Origin: Planctomycetota bacterium
GTDB lineage: Bacteria > Planctomycetota > GCA-002687715 > DRQF01
NCBI GenBank assembly: GCA_015485455.1
Contig: WFTN01000160.1
Location: 1-6,461, forward strand
Direction: 5' to 3'
Length of the DNA: 6,461 nt
Shown: piece after piece, positions 1-6,337 of the stretch
Layout of the letters: the number at the start of each line of letters is the position of its first letter
Position numbering within the stretch: position 1 is the stretch's first letter
Notes under the pieces: generated by a model
Seen by the model: the letters and a program-made list of their open reading frames with translations, nothing else
Databases searched by the model: none
Told to the model about the DNA's origin: nothing
Position numbers and translations under genes: made by a program

Positions 1-245
1 CTGTGGTTCAGGTCAATGGCAAAAAGTTGGACGACCCTTGGACATTTCTTGAGTCACATAAAGCCGGTGATGCCATCAAATTGGTCGTGCAAAACGGCGA
101 GACCGAAAGGGAAGTCACGGTCAACCTGATTGAAAAGAAGACAATGATTCCATCGATCCGCCTCATTAAGCAAGCGAACGAACGCCAGATGAGAATTCGG
201 GAAGGCTGGCTCCGTGGCTTCCACGAAACAGGCCCCTCAAAGTAG
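1..245 (+). CDS. PDZ-domain protein, C-terminal fragment (5' end outside window)
   Basis: The reading frame is open from the left edge to TAG at 243-245, giving 80 visible residues. The first ~45 residues look like the second half of a PDZ domain: VVQVNGKKLDD (the strand-turn that follows the usual GD) and then AGDAIKLVVQNGETEREVTVNL, an alternating hydrophobic strand ending as in HtrA/Deg-type proteases and other bacterial PDZ proteins. A basic tail of about 35 residues follows (IRLIKQANERQMRIREGW), with no membrane segment. PDZ domains bind peptides, often in periplasmic proteases, but the catalytic part lies outside the window. Serine protease, site-2 protease or a non-enzymatic PDZ protein are all possible. 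The gene is separated from cheW by more than 400 nt, so it is probably not part of the chemotaxis operon. Confidence 0.7.
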   Translation, partial: VVQVNGKKLDDPWTFLESHKAGDAIKLVVQNGETEREVTVNLIEKKTMIPSIRLIKQANERQMRIREGWLRGFHETGPSK

Positions 246-261
246 TCACGAGAGAGCCACT

Positions 262-279
262 TCGGGGACGATTTCCCGA
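262..279 (+). terminator. Weak hairpin after the PDZ gene, possible terminator
   Basis: Seventeen nt after the PDZ stop codon, TCGGGGA (262-268) pairs with TTTCCCGA-side bases 273-279 around a CGAT tetraloop: 7 bp including one G-U pair. No T-tract follows (CAATCAAG), so it is not a standard intrinsic terminator. It could stabilise the 3' end or act together with Rho. Confidence is low. Confidence 0.25.
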
Positions 280-394
280 CAATCAAGTTCAAGAGTTTGA
301 AAAGCAGCAGAGTGGCAATCTGTTCCTGATAGATGTTCAACTGCTCGGCGAAACGAGGCTCCGTTTCATTCGACGATCGCCGTCTCAATTTGAG

Positions 395-447
395 ATTTCG
401 GTGAATTGCCTAGCCCCAAAAATTTCGGTCTTAATAGAAAAATTCGG
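395..447 (+). repeat. Three short TTTCGG-type direct repeats in the cheW upstream region
   Basis: ATTTCGG occurs at 395-401 and 422-428, and ATTCGG at 442-447. The last two lie in longer similar blocks, AAAAATTTCGG (418-428) and AAAAATTCGG (438-447), which start 20 bp apart, about two helical turns. Repeated sites on one face of the helix could bind an activator. At this length chance is also possible, and no known regulator motif was recognised. Confidence 0.3.
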
Positions 448-555
448 CTATGACTTGAGGTTTTAACCCCAGACGCGGACCCGTTTGGGAGTGATCTGTT
501 CGTGGCGTGTTCGATCTAAATCAATACTTAGGTGTGCTTTGTGAGTTCCACGAGG

Positions 556-575
556 CTATCTCCCTGATGAGATAG
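556..575 (+). promoter_or_regulatory. Leader hairpin CTATCTC/GAGATAG
   Basis: CTATCTC (556-562) and GAGATAG (569-575) are perfect inverted copies around a 6-nt loop (CCTGAT). An extra G-U pair (555/576) is possible in RNA. The stem is AU-rich and no T-run follows, so it is not an intrinsic terminator. It could be an operator or a leader RNA element. It lies 17 bp before the larger inverted repeat at 592-629. Confidence 0.35.
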
Positions 576-591
576 TGCGTTAGGCAGAATA

Positions 592-629
592 AAAGAACAC
601 CTCACTTATCTTAAGGATTTGTGTTCTTT
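592..629 (+). promoter_or_regulatory. Perfect 9-bp inverted repeat just upstream of cheW
   Basis: AAAGAACAC (592-600) and GTGTTCTTT (621-629) are exact reverse complements separated by 20 nt. The loop contains CTTAAG (610-615), and ATC/GAT (608-610/616-618) could make a small inner stem. The arms are 29 bp apart centre to centre. The second arm ends 16 nt before the ATG at 646 and 6 nt before an AAGGGA at 635-640. It could be a dyad operator for a repressor or activator, or an mRNA hairpin that affects ribosome access. The symmetry is certain; the function is inferred. Confidence 0.4.
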
Positions 630-704
630 CCGTTAAGGGATCTTTATGACCGGGTCGATACCCCAATTGACGGCGCTTCATTCAGGCTCGCCGGATATGA
701 TTTT

Positions 705-709
705 GAGGA
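705..709 (+). promoter_or_regulatory. Ribosome binding site favouring the ATG at 718 for cheW
   Basis: GAGGA at 705-709 lies 8 nt before ATG 718, an ideal spacing. A competing AAGGGA at 635-640 lies 5 nt before ATG 646. The later start is preferred because the protein then begins with a short linker before the CheW fold, whereas the extra 24 residues from 646 look like no known domain. Confidence 0.5.
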
Positions 710-717
710 ATCCAAAG

Positions 718-1233
718 ATGACAGAAGTGGCCAGTTCGTCGCCCTCAGCGACAGCAAGCTTGGGTGGAAAATACTTTACTTTCAAACTCGGCAACGAGGA
801 GTATGGCGTAGAGATCTTGAAGGTCCGAGAAATCATCGGCCTCATGAGCGTCACTGAGGTACCAAGGACGCCAGAACATGTTCGTGGTGTCATCAATCTG
901 CGGGGCAAGATCATTCCCGTTCTCGATATTCGAATTAAGTTTGGTCTCGCTGTTGCTGCAGACACAGACGAGACCTGCATCATTGTCATCGATGCAGAAC
1001 ACCAAGGCGGACTCATTCAGATAGGTGCTGTCGTTGACAGCGTGTGCGAGGTCTTGGACATCGCGGAAGCCGACATCGAAAACGCCCCGTCTTTTGGCGG
1101 AAATCTTGAATGCCGCTTCATTCGTGGCATCGCCAAGATGGGGGACAGTGTCAAGATTTTGCTCGAAATCGAAGATGTGCTCACATCGGAAGAACTTCAA
1201 CATTTTGGCCACGATGGCGGTGAGTCACGTTGA
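718..1233 (+). CDS. cheW: Chemotaxis coupling protein CheW
   Basis: CheW is a cytoplasmic adaptor that links chemoreceptors to the histidine kinase CheA. The 171-residue product has a ~15-residue Ser/Ala-rich leader and then one CheW-like SH3-type fold. Recognisable segments are [19 protein letters not shown] (18-36), the core [20 protein letters not shown] (47-66) followed by [11 protein letters not shown], and [10 protein letters not shown] (106-115). The NLRG arginine (R62) matches the conserved receptor/kinase-interface position. Near the end, [21 protein letters not shown] is the typical last strand-helix. Length fits the family (about 150-170). ATG 718 is chosen for its GAGGA site; ATG 646 would add 24 residues and also has a plausible ribosome site. 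It is the first gene of the cluster, and the receptor gene starts 49 nt after its stop. Confidence 0.93.
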   Translation: MTEVASSSPSATASLGGKYFTFKLGNEEYGVEILKVREIIGLMSVTEVPRTPEHVRGVINLRGKIIPVLDIRIKFGLAVAADTDETCIIVIDAEHQGGLIQIGAVVDSVCEVLDIAEADIENAPSFGGNLECRFIRGIAKMGDSVKILLEIEDVLTSEELQHFGHDGGESR

Positions 1234-1282
1234 ATCTGTGAGGCCGAAGAACCAAAGGAATTCAGGAAAAGGGAAGAAGGAA

Positions 1283-3730
1283 ATGTCTAGTAATACAACA
1301 AACGCCCCAGCAGATGTCGATGTCACAAAAGAAGTTTCGAAATTCTTCACGACTCTTACGGCGATAAACCAATGTCATGAAAGTGCTACACCCATCGAAG
1401 ACATGTTTGGGGCAATCGCCAACAACATGAATTTCTCTTCGGGTTTGCTTTGGGTCTGTGATGGAGAAGGGATGCCGAAAGAAATCTCACTTCGCCATGG
1501 GCCAGTGGTTCCGGCAACGGAATCGGTTCCCGAGATGGCGACCCAGGGGCCATGGCAGCAAATGTCTCATTCTCGAGGTCCAGCGTCAGCGAATTTGGAT
1601 TCAGTGGGCCATAGCCCCCGTTATGCCGCTGCTTCTGCTGCAGGAATTCAGTCGACTATTCTGGTACCGGTCTGCAGTCCGGATCATTGGACTGCCGTCT
1701 TTGAGTTCTTCGCTGAAGATGATTTCGCTTGCGAAAATAGTACAACTCAGACCATGGCGGTGGCTGCCCAGATCCTCGCCGCCCAGTGCAATCAAAATGC
1801 CTTGCAAGGGTCGGTCGCCATCGGCAACGCATCAAGGAATGGTTCTATGAACGCCTTGATTTGCATTGACAAGGATCTCGTTGTTACTGAAGTCAACCAA
1901 GCGTCCATTGATCTTCTGACCGAATACTTGCCCCATTTCCAAGAGGCCTTCCCTGGATTCCAGATCAGTCAAGTTCTGGGAGCGAACATCGATTCATTTC
2001 ATCGCAACCCAGAGCACAATCGGCGGATGCTGGCGGAGTGCAAGTCTTGGCCCCTAAAATCTGAAATCAACATTGGCGACCTGGTGTTCGAGCTTTCCAT
2101 CAGTGAAGCGCGAGACAAACATGGTGATCTCAGAGGATACGCATTGGAATGGATGGAGATTGGGAAGGCCCGAGACGTGGCCACCCAGGCGGCACGCCAA
2201 GACTCCATGATCGAAAATTGCGAAGCCATGTTCATGACCGCCGATCTGGATCTGAAGATCACCTATTGCAATCCCAGTGTGCTTCGCATGTTGCAAAAAT
2301 ACGAAGGCCAATTGCAGAAAGCTTTCCCGAACTTCAACGTGAACAATCTCGTTGGAATCTGTGTTGATGATTTTCATGTGAACCCAGCTCATCAAAGAAA
2401 CATCCTGTCGAACCCTGCCAATTTACCCGTAACCAGCGCCTTGCAATTGGGGCCACTCCATTTCGCTGTGACAGCGATGGCCTTGCGGGACTCAGAAGGA
2501 GAATTCGTTGGCGTGGCAGTTCAATGGACAGATCTCAACGACCGAGAACGCTATCGGGAACAAGTGAACGGTGTCATTGAAGCGGTCAGGACCGGAAATC
2601 TATCCCAGCGGGGTGATCTGGATGCTGTGTCCCCGGACTTTGCAGAAATGCTCCAGGGTGTCAACGATGTGGTTGATCAGTTTGTGCGGCCTTTGCAGTC
2701 CATTGGGAATGTTGTGAAGTATCTGTCGCAACAAGATTTGACCCACCGCATGGATGGTGAGTTCGAGGGCGACTTTGCCGCGATGCAAGAGCAGTTCAAT
2801 GAAGCTCTGGCCAACATGGAGCAAGTTGTTGGACGGGTCGGTGCCTCCGCTGCTGACGTAGCGATGGCTGCGGATACCATTAACGAAGGTGCGGCGAAAT
2901 TGGCCGACGGAGCCAGCACCCAGGCCAGCGCCATTGAAGAAATCTCAGCTTCATTGGAGGAAATGACCTCCATGACCCACCAAAACGCAGACAATTCCTC
3001 TGAAGCTCGATCTTTGGCCGCCAACGCTCAGGAGTCAGCAAAAACTGGTCAAGAGACAATGACGGACATGCAAGAGGCCATCAGCGCTATCAAGAACTCC
3101 AGTGATGAAACCGCTGCGATCGTGAAAACGATCGAAGAGATTGCCTTTCAAACCAACCTGCTCGCTTTGAATGCTGCTGTTGAAGCAGCCCGCGCCGGTG
3201 ACGCTGGCAAGGGGTTTGCTGTTGTGGCTGAAGAAGTGAGGTCACTGGCTCAACGGTCAGCAGAGGCGGCAAAAGACACAGCTCGCTTGATTGCAGGTGC
3301 TGTCAAGAATGCCGACTCTGGTGTCACCATTTCGAGTCGGGTAGGGGAGTTGTTGACGGAAATATTCGACGGTTCTACCAAAGTAAACGACCTCGTGGCC
3401 GAAATCGCCGCTGCTTCGAAAGAACAGGCTGATGGTGTGTCACAAATCAATGGGGCCGTTGACCAAATGAACAAAGTCACCCAAGAGAATGCTGCGAATA
3501 GCGAGGAATCTTCCGCTTCAGCCATTCAAATGAAGGCAGAAGTCGATCGCTTGGCGGAACTGGCAGGCATGTTCGTCGTCGGAGACGTTCAGGAAGAAGA
3601 GGAAGAAGCCCCACAACGGCCAGCGAAGACCAAGCCACGTCCTCGGAAGGCTCCACGGGTCAAGGCTCCTGCGGCCGAATCGGCAAGGGATTTCTTTCCC
3701 TTAGACGACGATGAAATCGATGATTTTTAG
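1283..3730 (+). CDS. Soluble methyl-accepting chemotaxis protein (GAF-PAS-PAS-HAMP-MCP signal)
   Basis: The product (815 aa) is a chemoreceptor that controls CheA. I see no signal peptide or membrane helix, so it should be cytoplasmic. Domains in order: a GAF-like region (~15-170); PAS1 (~187-298) and PAS2 (~311-424), which share FHxNPxHxR at 239-247 and 364-372; two HAMP-like segments (~428-519), with TGNLSQR and QQDLTHR; and the MCP signalling hairpin. The hairpin tip [20 protein letters not shown] lies around residues 619-640, followed by [22 protein letters not shown]. Likely methylation sites are the Glu pairs E552/E553 and E559/E560 in [16 protein letters not shown] charged linker (770-803, five Glu then Lys/Pro/Ala-rich) leads to [12 protein letters not shown] at the C-terminus. 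ATG 1283 is chosen over an upstream in-frame GTG at 1025 because the latter lies inside cheW, and a purine-rich GGGAAGAAGG precedes 1283. The ligand is unknown; redox, gas or metabolite sensing through PAS/GAF is possible. Confidence 0.93.
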   Translation: MSSNTTNAPADVDVTKEVSKFFTTLTAINQCHESATPIEDMFGAIANNMNFSSGLLWVCDGEGMPKEISLRHGPVVPATESVPEMATQGPWQQMSHSRGPASANLDSVGHSPRYAAASAAGIQSTILVPVCSPDHWTAVFEFFAEDDFACENSTTQTMAVAAQILAAQCNQNALQGSVAIGNASRNGSMNALICIDKDLVVTEVNQASIDLLTEYLPHFQEAFPGFQISQVLGANIDSFHRNPEHNRRMLAECKSWPLKSEINIGDLVFELSISEARDKHGDLRGYALEWMEIGKARDVATQAARQDSMIENCEAMFMTADLDLKITYCNPSVLRMLQKYEGQLQKAFPNFNVNNLVGICVDDFHVNPAHQRNILSNPANLPVTSALQLGPLHFAVTAMALRDSEGEFVGVAVQWTDLNDRERYREQVNGVIEAVRTGNLSQRGDLDAVSPDFAEMLQGVNDVVDQFVRPLQSIGNVVKYLSQQDLTHRMDGEFEGDFAAMQEQFNEALANMEQVVGRVGASAADVAMAADTINEGAAKLADGASTQASAIEEISASLEEMTSMTHQNADNSSEARSLAANAQESAKTGQETMTDMQEAISAIKNSSDETAAIVKTIEEIAFQTNLLALNAAVEAARAGDAGKGFAVVAEEVRSLAQRSAEAAKDTARLIAGAVKNADSGVTISSRVGELLTEIFDGSTKVNDLVAEIAAASKEQADGVSQINGAVDQMNKVTQENAANSEESSASAIQMKAEVDRLAELAGMFVVGDVQEEEEEAPQRPAKTKPRPRKAPRVKAPAAESARDFFPLDDDEIDDF

Positions 3731-3736
3731 TCGCGC

Positions 3737-3751
3737 CCCCGAATAGCGGGG
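3737..3751 (+). terminator. GC hairpin between the receptor gene and cheR
   Basis: CCCCG (3737-3741) pairs perfectly with CGGGG (3747-3751) around AATAG, starting 6 nt after the receptor stop codon. The stem is short but all G-C. TTAGGC follows instead of a T-run, so full intrinsic termination is unlikely. An RNA-processing or 3'-end stabilising hairpin, or a partial terminator, are the likely roles. Confidence 0.35.
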
Positions 3752-3753
3752 TT

Positions 3754-3769
3754 AGGCAAACAAGTTGCA
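3754..3769 (+). promoter_or_regulatory. Candidate sigma-54 (-24/-12) promoter upstream of cheR
   Basis: AGGCAA-N5-TTGCA has the GG (3755-3756), ten bases, then GC (3767-3768) layout of sigma-54 promoters; the consensus is TGGCAC-N5-TTGCW. It departs from consensus at the first T and the last C of the -24 box. Transcription would start near 3780, leaving a leader of about 26 nt with the cheR ribosome site. Short matches like this occur by chance, so this is tentative. Confidence 0.3.
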
Positions 3770-3790
3770 ATAGGGTTTGGCACTCAGTTC

Positions 3791-3795
3791 TGGAG
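3791..3795 (+). promoter_or_regulatory. Ribosome binding site supporting the GTG start of cheR
   Basis: TGGAG at 3791-3795 is 10 nt before GTG 3806. It is the only good ribosome site near the point where homology to the CheR N-terminal helix begins, so it supports a GTG start. Confidence 0.5.
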
Positions 3796-3805
3796 CAAAC
3801 ATCAA

Positions 3806-4603
3806 GTGAAAACAGCATCGTTCGAATTTCTTCGCAAGACGATTCATGATGAGAGTGGCATTGTGGTCAATGAAGACAAGATGGCCATGGTTGCGGCTCG
3901 GCTGACCAAGAGAGTTCGTTCTCTGGGGTTGGCGAATGACGAAGACTATATTGCCTTCTTGAAAGAGAACAGGAAAACCGAAATTGTCGAGCTTCTCGAC
4001 GTTATTTCAACCAACGTGACGCGGTTCTATCGTGAGGATCAACACTTCAAGTTTCTCGATGAGTACTTAATTGACATCCTGAACACTGGACGAAAGCGCA
4101 TCAGGATTTGGTGTGCAGCCTCGTCTACGGGAGAGGAACCCTACACGTTGGCAATCACGGCACTGGAAGCTCTGCGCAAGACCGGTAAGCAAGTTGACCT
4201 TAAGATCTTGGCAACAGACATCTCACCCACGGTGTTGGGTCACGCACAGCGGGGAGTCTATTCTGAACAGAACGCGGGGCCGATCCCCCCAGAGCTGCTG
4301 GATCGCTACTTCGATAAGGTTGATGGCCAGTTTGTTGCCAAGGAAATCTTGAAACAGATGCTGGTGTTTCGTCGGGTCAACTTGATGGATCAGCCATTTC
4401 CTCTCAAGGGACCATTGGACCTCATTTTTTGCCGGAACGTCATGATCTATTTCAATAGTACGGACAGACGCAAGGTCGTCGAAGGTTTCTGCAAATTGTT
4501 GACACCTGATGGACGCTTGGTTGTGGGACTATCCGAAAGTCTCAATGGCATGGGGGATGTTGTGGAACGAGATGGGGCTTCTATCTACCGGAGGGTTCTA
4601 TGA
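3806..4603 (+). CDS. cheR: Chemotaxis protein methyltransferase CheR
   Basis: CheR transfers methyl groups from S-adenosylmethionine to receptor glutamates during adaptation. The 265-residue product has the full two-part layout. The N-terminal helical domain (~1-75) ends with STNVTRFYRE (68-77), the family's TNxTxFFR-like signature. The SAM-binding domain has RIWCAASSTGEEPYTLAI (100-117), LATDIS (135-140, with D138 expected to contact SAM) and LDLIFCRNVMIYF (204-216). It ends at YRRVL without the TPR extension found in some CheR proteins. The beta-subdomain between DRYF and VNL looks about four residues shorter than I recall for E. coli CheR. It starts with GTG after TGGAG, 75 nt downstream of the receptor gene that is probably its substrate. 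Its TGA overlaps the cheD ATG. Confidence 0.95.
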   Translation: MKTASFEFLRKTIHDESGIVVNEDKMAMVAARLTKRVRSLGLANDEDYIAFLKENRKTEIVELLDVISTNVTRFYREDQHFKFLDEYLIDILNTGRKRIRIWCAASSTGEEPYTLAITALEALRKTGKQVDLKILATDISPTVLGHAQRGVYSEQNAGPIPPELLDRYFDKVDGQFVAKEILKQMLVFRRVNLMDQPFPLKGPLDLIFCRNVMIYFNSTDRRKVVEGFCKLLTPDGRLVVGLSESLNGMGDVVERDGASIYRRVL

Positions 4604-5103
4604 GCCTTGTGAGCCAAGAGAAAAAGCAACTCGTTGTGGTGGGGGTCGCAGAGATTGCGCTTTCCAAGAAGTCGGACGACGTGATTATCACTTATGCCTT
4701 GGGGTCCTGCCTGGGGATTACGGTTTATGATCCTGAGCTCAAAATTGGCGCCCTCGTTCATTGTTTACTTCCTAGTGCCAAGAAACATCCAGAGAAAGGG
4801 GAGTCTAAACCTTCCATGTATGTGGACACCGGCATGATGGACCTGATGCAGAAAATGAAATTCCACGGTTCGGAAATCGATCGCTTAGTGATCAAAGTGG
4901 CCGGCGGCGCCAACCCCATCGACAAGACTGGCATGTTTAAGGTGGGCGAAAGGAATCACACAATGCTTCGCCGAATCTTGTGGAAAAATGGCCTGTTCAC
5001 CGCCGCTGAAGATGTGGGTGGGACCAAGCCTCGGACAATAAGTTTGGACATAGAAACTGGGCTCGTCCTGGTTCGTTCGGACAGAAATGAGGTGGAACTA
5101 TGA
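4600..5103 (+). CDS. cheD: Chemoreceptor glutamine deamidase CheD
   Basis: CheD deamidates specific glutamines of chemoreceptors and in many bacteria also binds a CheC-type phosphatase. The 167-residue product has the family core TYALGSCLGITVYD (31-44) and GALVHCLLPSA (50-60). Catalytic Cys37, His54 and the preceding Thr31 have the same mutual spacing as Thr21/Cys27/His44 of Thermotoga CheD (from memory). The conserved IKVAGGANPI and GERNHTMLRRILWKNG segments follow at 98-107 and 116-131, and TGLVLVR is near the end. Length is normal. ATG 4600 overlaps the cheR stop (ATGA) and follows GGAGGG at 4590-4595. The receptor encoded upstream is the likely target. No CheC is visible, but a CheX-like gene lies downstream. 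Confidence 0.95.
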   Translation: MSLVSQEKKQLVVVGVAEIALSKKSDDVIITYALGSCLGITVYDPELKIGALVHCLLPSAKKHPEKGESKPSMYVDTGMMDLMQKMKFHGSEIDRLVIKVAGGANPIDKTGMFKVGERNHTMLRRILWKNGLFTAAEDVGGTKPRTISLDIETGLVLVRSDRNEVEL

Positions 5104-5954
5104 CCTCCGAAGCTCTTTCCGGTCGTGAGGCCGTTTTGAATGAGATCGAGAGAATTCCCATGTTGTCGTCCGCCGTCGTCGAGCTCTTGCAGCTTCTACA
5201 AGGCGACGATGATGATCTGGACGCACAAGCGATCAAGGCTATCGTCGAAAAAGACCCAGGGATCTCCGCTCGTGTCTTGTCTTTGGCCAATTCGCCTCTC
5301 TATTCCAGGGGTTTCGAGATTGCTTCCGTTGACGGAGCTCTATCAAGACTTGGACTGAAGAAGTTAGCGAAGATTACCTTAGAGGCGAGTCTCCAGAAAA
5401 TGAGCTCAGTCGATCTTTCCGGTTATGACTTGGGTGCAGATGGTCTCTGGACCCACGCTGTGGCCACTTCGATCGCTGCCAAGGGACTTGTGCAGCATCT
5501 CGAGCTCGAAGATGATGGCAGTTTGCACGCAGCAGGACTCCTCCACAATGTTGGTCGGATCGCGCTTCAGGCAGCCTTTGGTGAGCAACTTCGCGATTTA
5601 GACTTGGAAGATGACGAGTCCTTCGCCGACGCAGAATTGAGAATCTGCGGGATCGAAACAACAGATGCCAGCGCCTGCTTGATGGAGCATTGGCGTCTCC
5701 CTCAGAAGCTAGTTGATTCTGTTCGCTATCTGCAAAATCCTCAGGACGCTCCTGAGGACTCGAGACTGGCTGCCGAGGTCATTCATCTGGCAACCCACAT
5801 TAGCAATTGTGGGGGCTGGGGCGTTGGCAGGGATGGGACTGCCCATCGCGTATCCAAAGAAACAATTCAACAGCTCAACGTCAGTGCGGGTGTTATTGAC
5901 GATGTGCTTGAAGAAACAATGATTGAAATGGCGAGTTGGAGCAATGGATCATGA
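5100..5954 (+). CDS. HDOD-domain signalling protein with HD-to-HN change
   Basis: HDOD domains are HD-hydrolase relatives, usually non-catalytic, found in signalling proteins. The 284-residue product is a stand-alone HDOD protein without a receiver or output domain. Family features in order: IPMLSSAVVELLQLL (19-33); the KDPGISARVLSLANSPLY stretch (51-68); the VDGALSRLGLKKLAKI helix pair (77-92); LWTHAVATSIAAK (116-128); AAGLLHNVGRIAL (144-156); and HWRLPQKLVDSVRYLQNP (197-214). Where HDOD/HD proteins normally show LLHD, this one has H149-N150, so metal-dependent hydrolysis is unlikely. The last ~70 residues carry a Gly/Trp segment (GGWGVGRDG) not seen in the core. It overlaps cheD and the response regulator gene by ATGA at both ends and has a GAGGTGG ribosome site (5089-5095). 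Its role in chemotaxis is unknown. Scaffolding or cross-talk with cyclic-di-GMP signalling are guesses. Confidence 0.88.
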   Translation: MTSEALSGREAVLNEIERIPMLSSAVVELLQLLQGDDDDLDAQAIKAIVEKDPGISARVLSLANSPLYSRGFEIASVDGALSRLGLKKLAKITLEASLQKMSSVDLSGYDLGADGLWTHAVATSIAAKGLVQHLELEDDGSLHAAGLLHNVGRIALQAAFGEQLRDLDLEDDESFADAELRICGIETTDASACLMEHWRLPQKLVDSVRYLQNPQDAPEDSRLAAEVIHLATHISNCGGWGVGRDGTAHRVSKETIQQLNVSAGVIDDVLEETMIEMASWSNGS

Positions 5955-6337
5955 GTTACAAAATCCTAATTGTGGACGATTCCAGAACCACGCGGAAAAT
6001 GATTGGCCGGTCACTCAAGATGGCGAAGATTCCTATCGACGAGTTACTTGAGGCTGAGAATGGGGCCGAAGGTTTACAGGTTCTGAAAGTGGTCGATATC
6101 GACATGATTTTTTCAGATCTGAATATGCCGATCATGACAGGATTCGAGATGATCGACAAGATCAAGGCTGATGATGCTGTCATGGACATTCCCCTCATCG
6201 TGATTTCAACGGAGGGAAGTTCTCTTCGAATCTCGGAGCTGAAGAACAAGGGAGTGGATGGCTATATCCGTAAGCCTTTCAAACCAGAAGAAGTGCGCGA
6301 TGAAGTTTGGAAAGTCGTAAAGGAGTCTTTGAAATGA
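5951..6337 (+). CDS. cheY: CheY-type single-domain response regulator
   Basis: The 128-residue product is a lone receiver domain. It has the acidic pair D9/D10 in ILIVDDSRTTRKMI, phospho-acceptor D56 in DMIFSDLNMP (51-60), the switch residue T87 in PLIVISTEGS (81-90), and K108 in GYIRKPF (104-110). No output domain follows, as expected for CheY, which carries the phosphoryl signal from CheA to the flagellar motor. Whether it acts on the motor, as a phosphate sink or in adaptation cannot be told from sequence. ATG 5951 is preferred to the in-frame TTG at 5936 because GGAG (5938-5941) lies 9 nt before it, it overlaps the HDOD stop as ATGA, and MSYKILIVDD is a typical CheY beginning. The next gene overlaps by another ATGA. 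Confidence 0.92.
   Translation: MSYKILIVDDSRTTRKMIGRSLKMAKIPIDELLEAENGAEGLQVLKVVDIDMIFSDLNMPIMTGFEMIDKIKADDAVMDIPLIVISTEGSSLRISELKNKGVDGYIRKPFKPEEVRDEVWKVVKESLK

Larger units (their letters stand above)
246..645. other. Intergenic/leader region upstream of cheW, no convincing gene
   Basis: This stretch of about 400 nt has no reading frame with a start codon and ribosome binding site that I recognise. One + strand frame is open from 170 to TAA at 464-466 but contains only a late GTG. A - strand frame is open across 388-8 but is mostly antisense to the PDZ gene. The region contains a weak hairpin (262-279), TTTCGG repeats (395-447), a 7-bp hairpin (556-575) and a 9-bp inverted repeat (592-629). 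No good sigma-70, sigma-28 or sigma-54 promoter match was seen, although the promoter for cheW should lie here. Confidence 0.6.

Noticed and set aside
8..388. 126-codon open frame on the - strand
   Set aside because: Most of it is antisense to the PDZ gene end, the product matches no family I recognise, and it has low-complexity hydrophobic and basic runs typical of a shadow frame.
406..436. Possible sigma-70 promoter TTGCCT ... TTAATA
   Set aside because: The spacer is about 19 nt and both boxes are weak matches, so it is no better than chance.
621..857. GTG-started + strand frame with an AAGG upstream, overlapping the cheW start
   Set aside because: It is out of frame with cheW, its start lies in the inverted repeat, and the product is not recognisable. 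The cheW frame explains the region.
1025..1282. Upstream extension of the receptor frame to GTG 1025
   Set aside because: It overlaps the cheW coding region in another frame. ATG 1283 has a purine-rich ribosome site and begins a sensible N-terminus.
3777..3800. TGGCAC at 3777 as a -24 box of a second sigma-54 promoter
   Set aside because: The base pair at the -12 position is TG instead of GC at the required distance.
5374..5661. - strand open frames within the HDOD gene
   Set aside because: They are Arg/Ser/His-rich antisense shadows of a well-supported gene.
5936..5950. TTG 5936 as the start of the CheY-type gene
   Set aside because: ATG 5951 has the GGAG site at 9 nt, gives the typical CheY N-terminus and forms the ATGA overlap seen at the other junctions.
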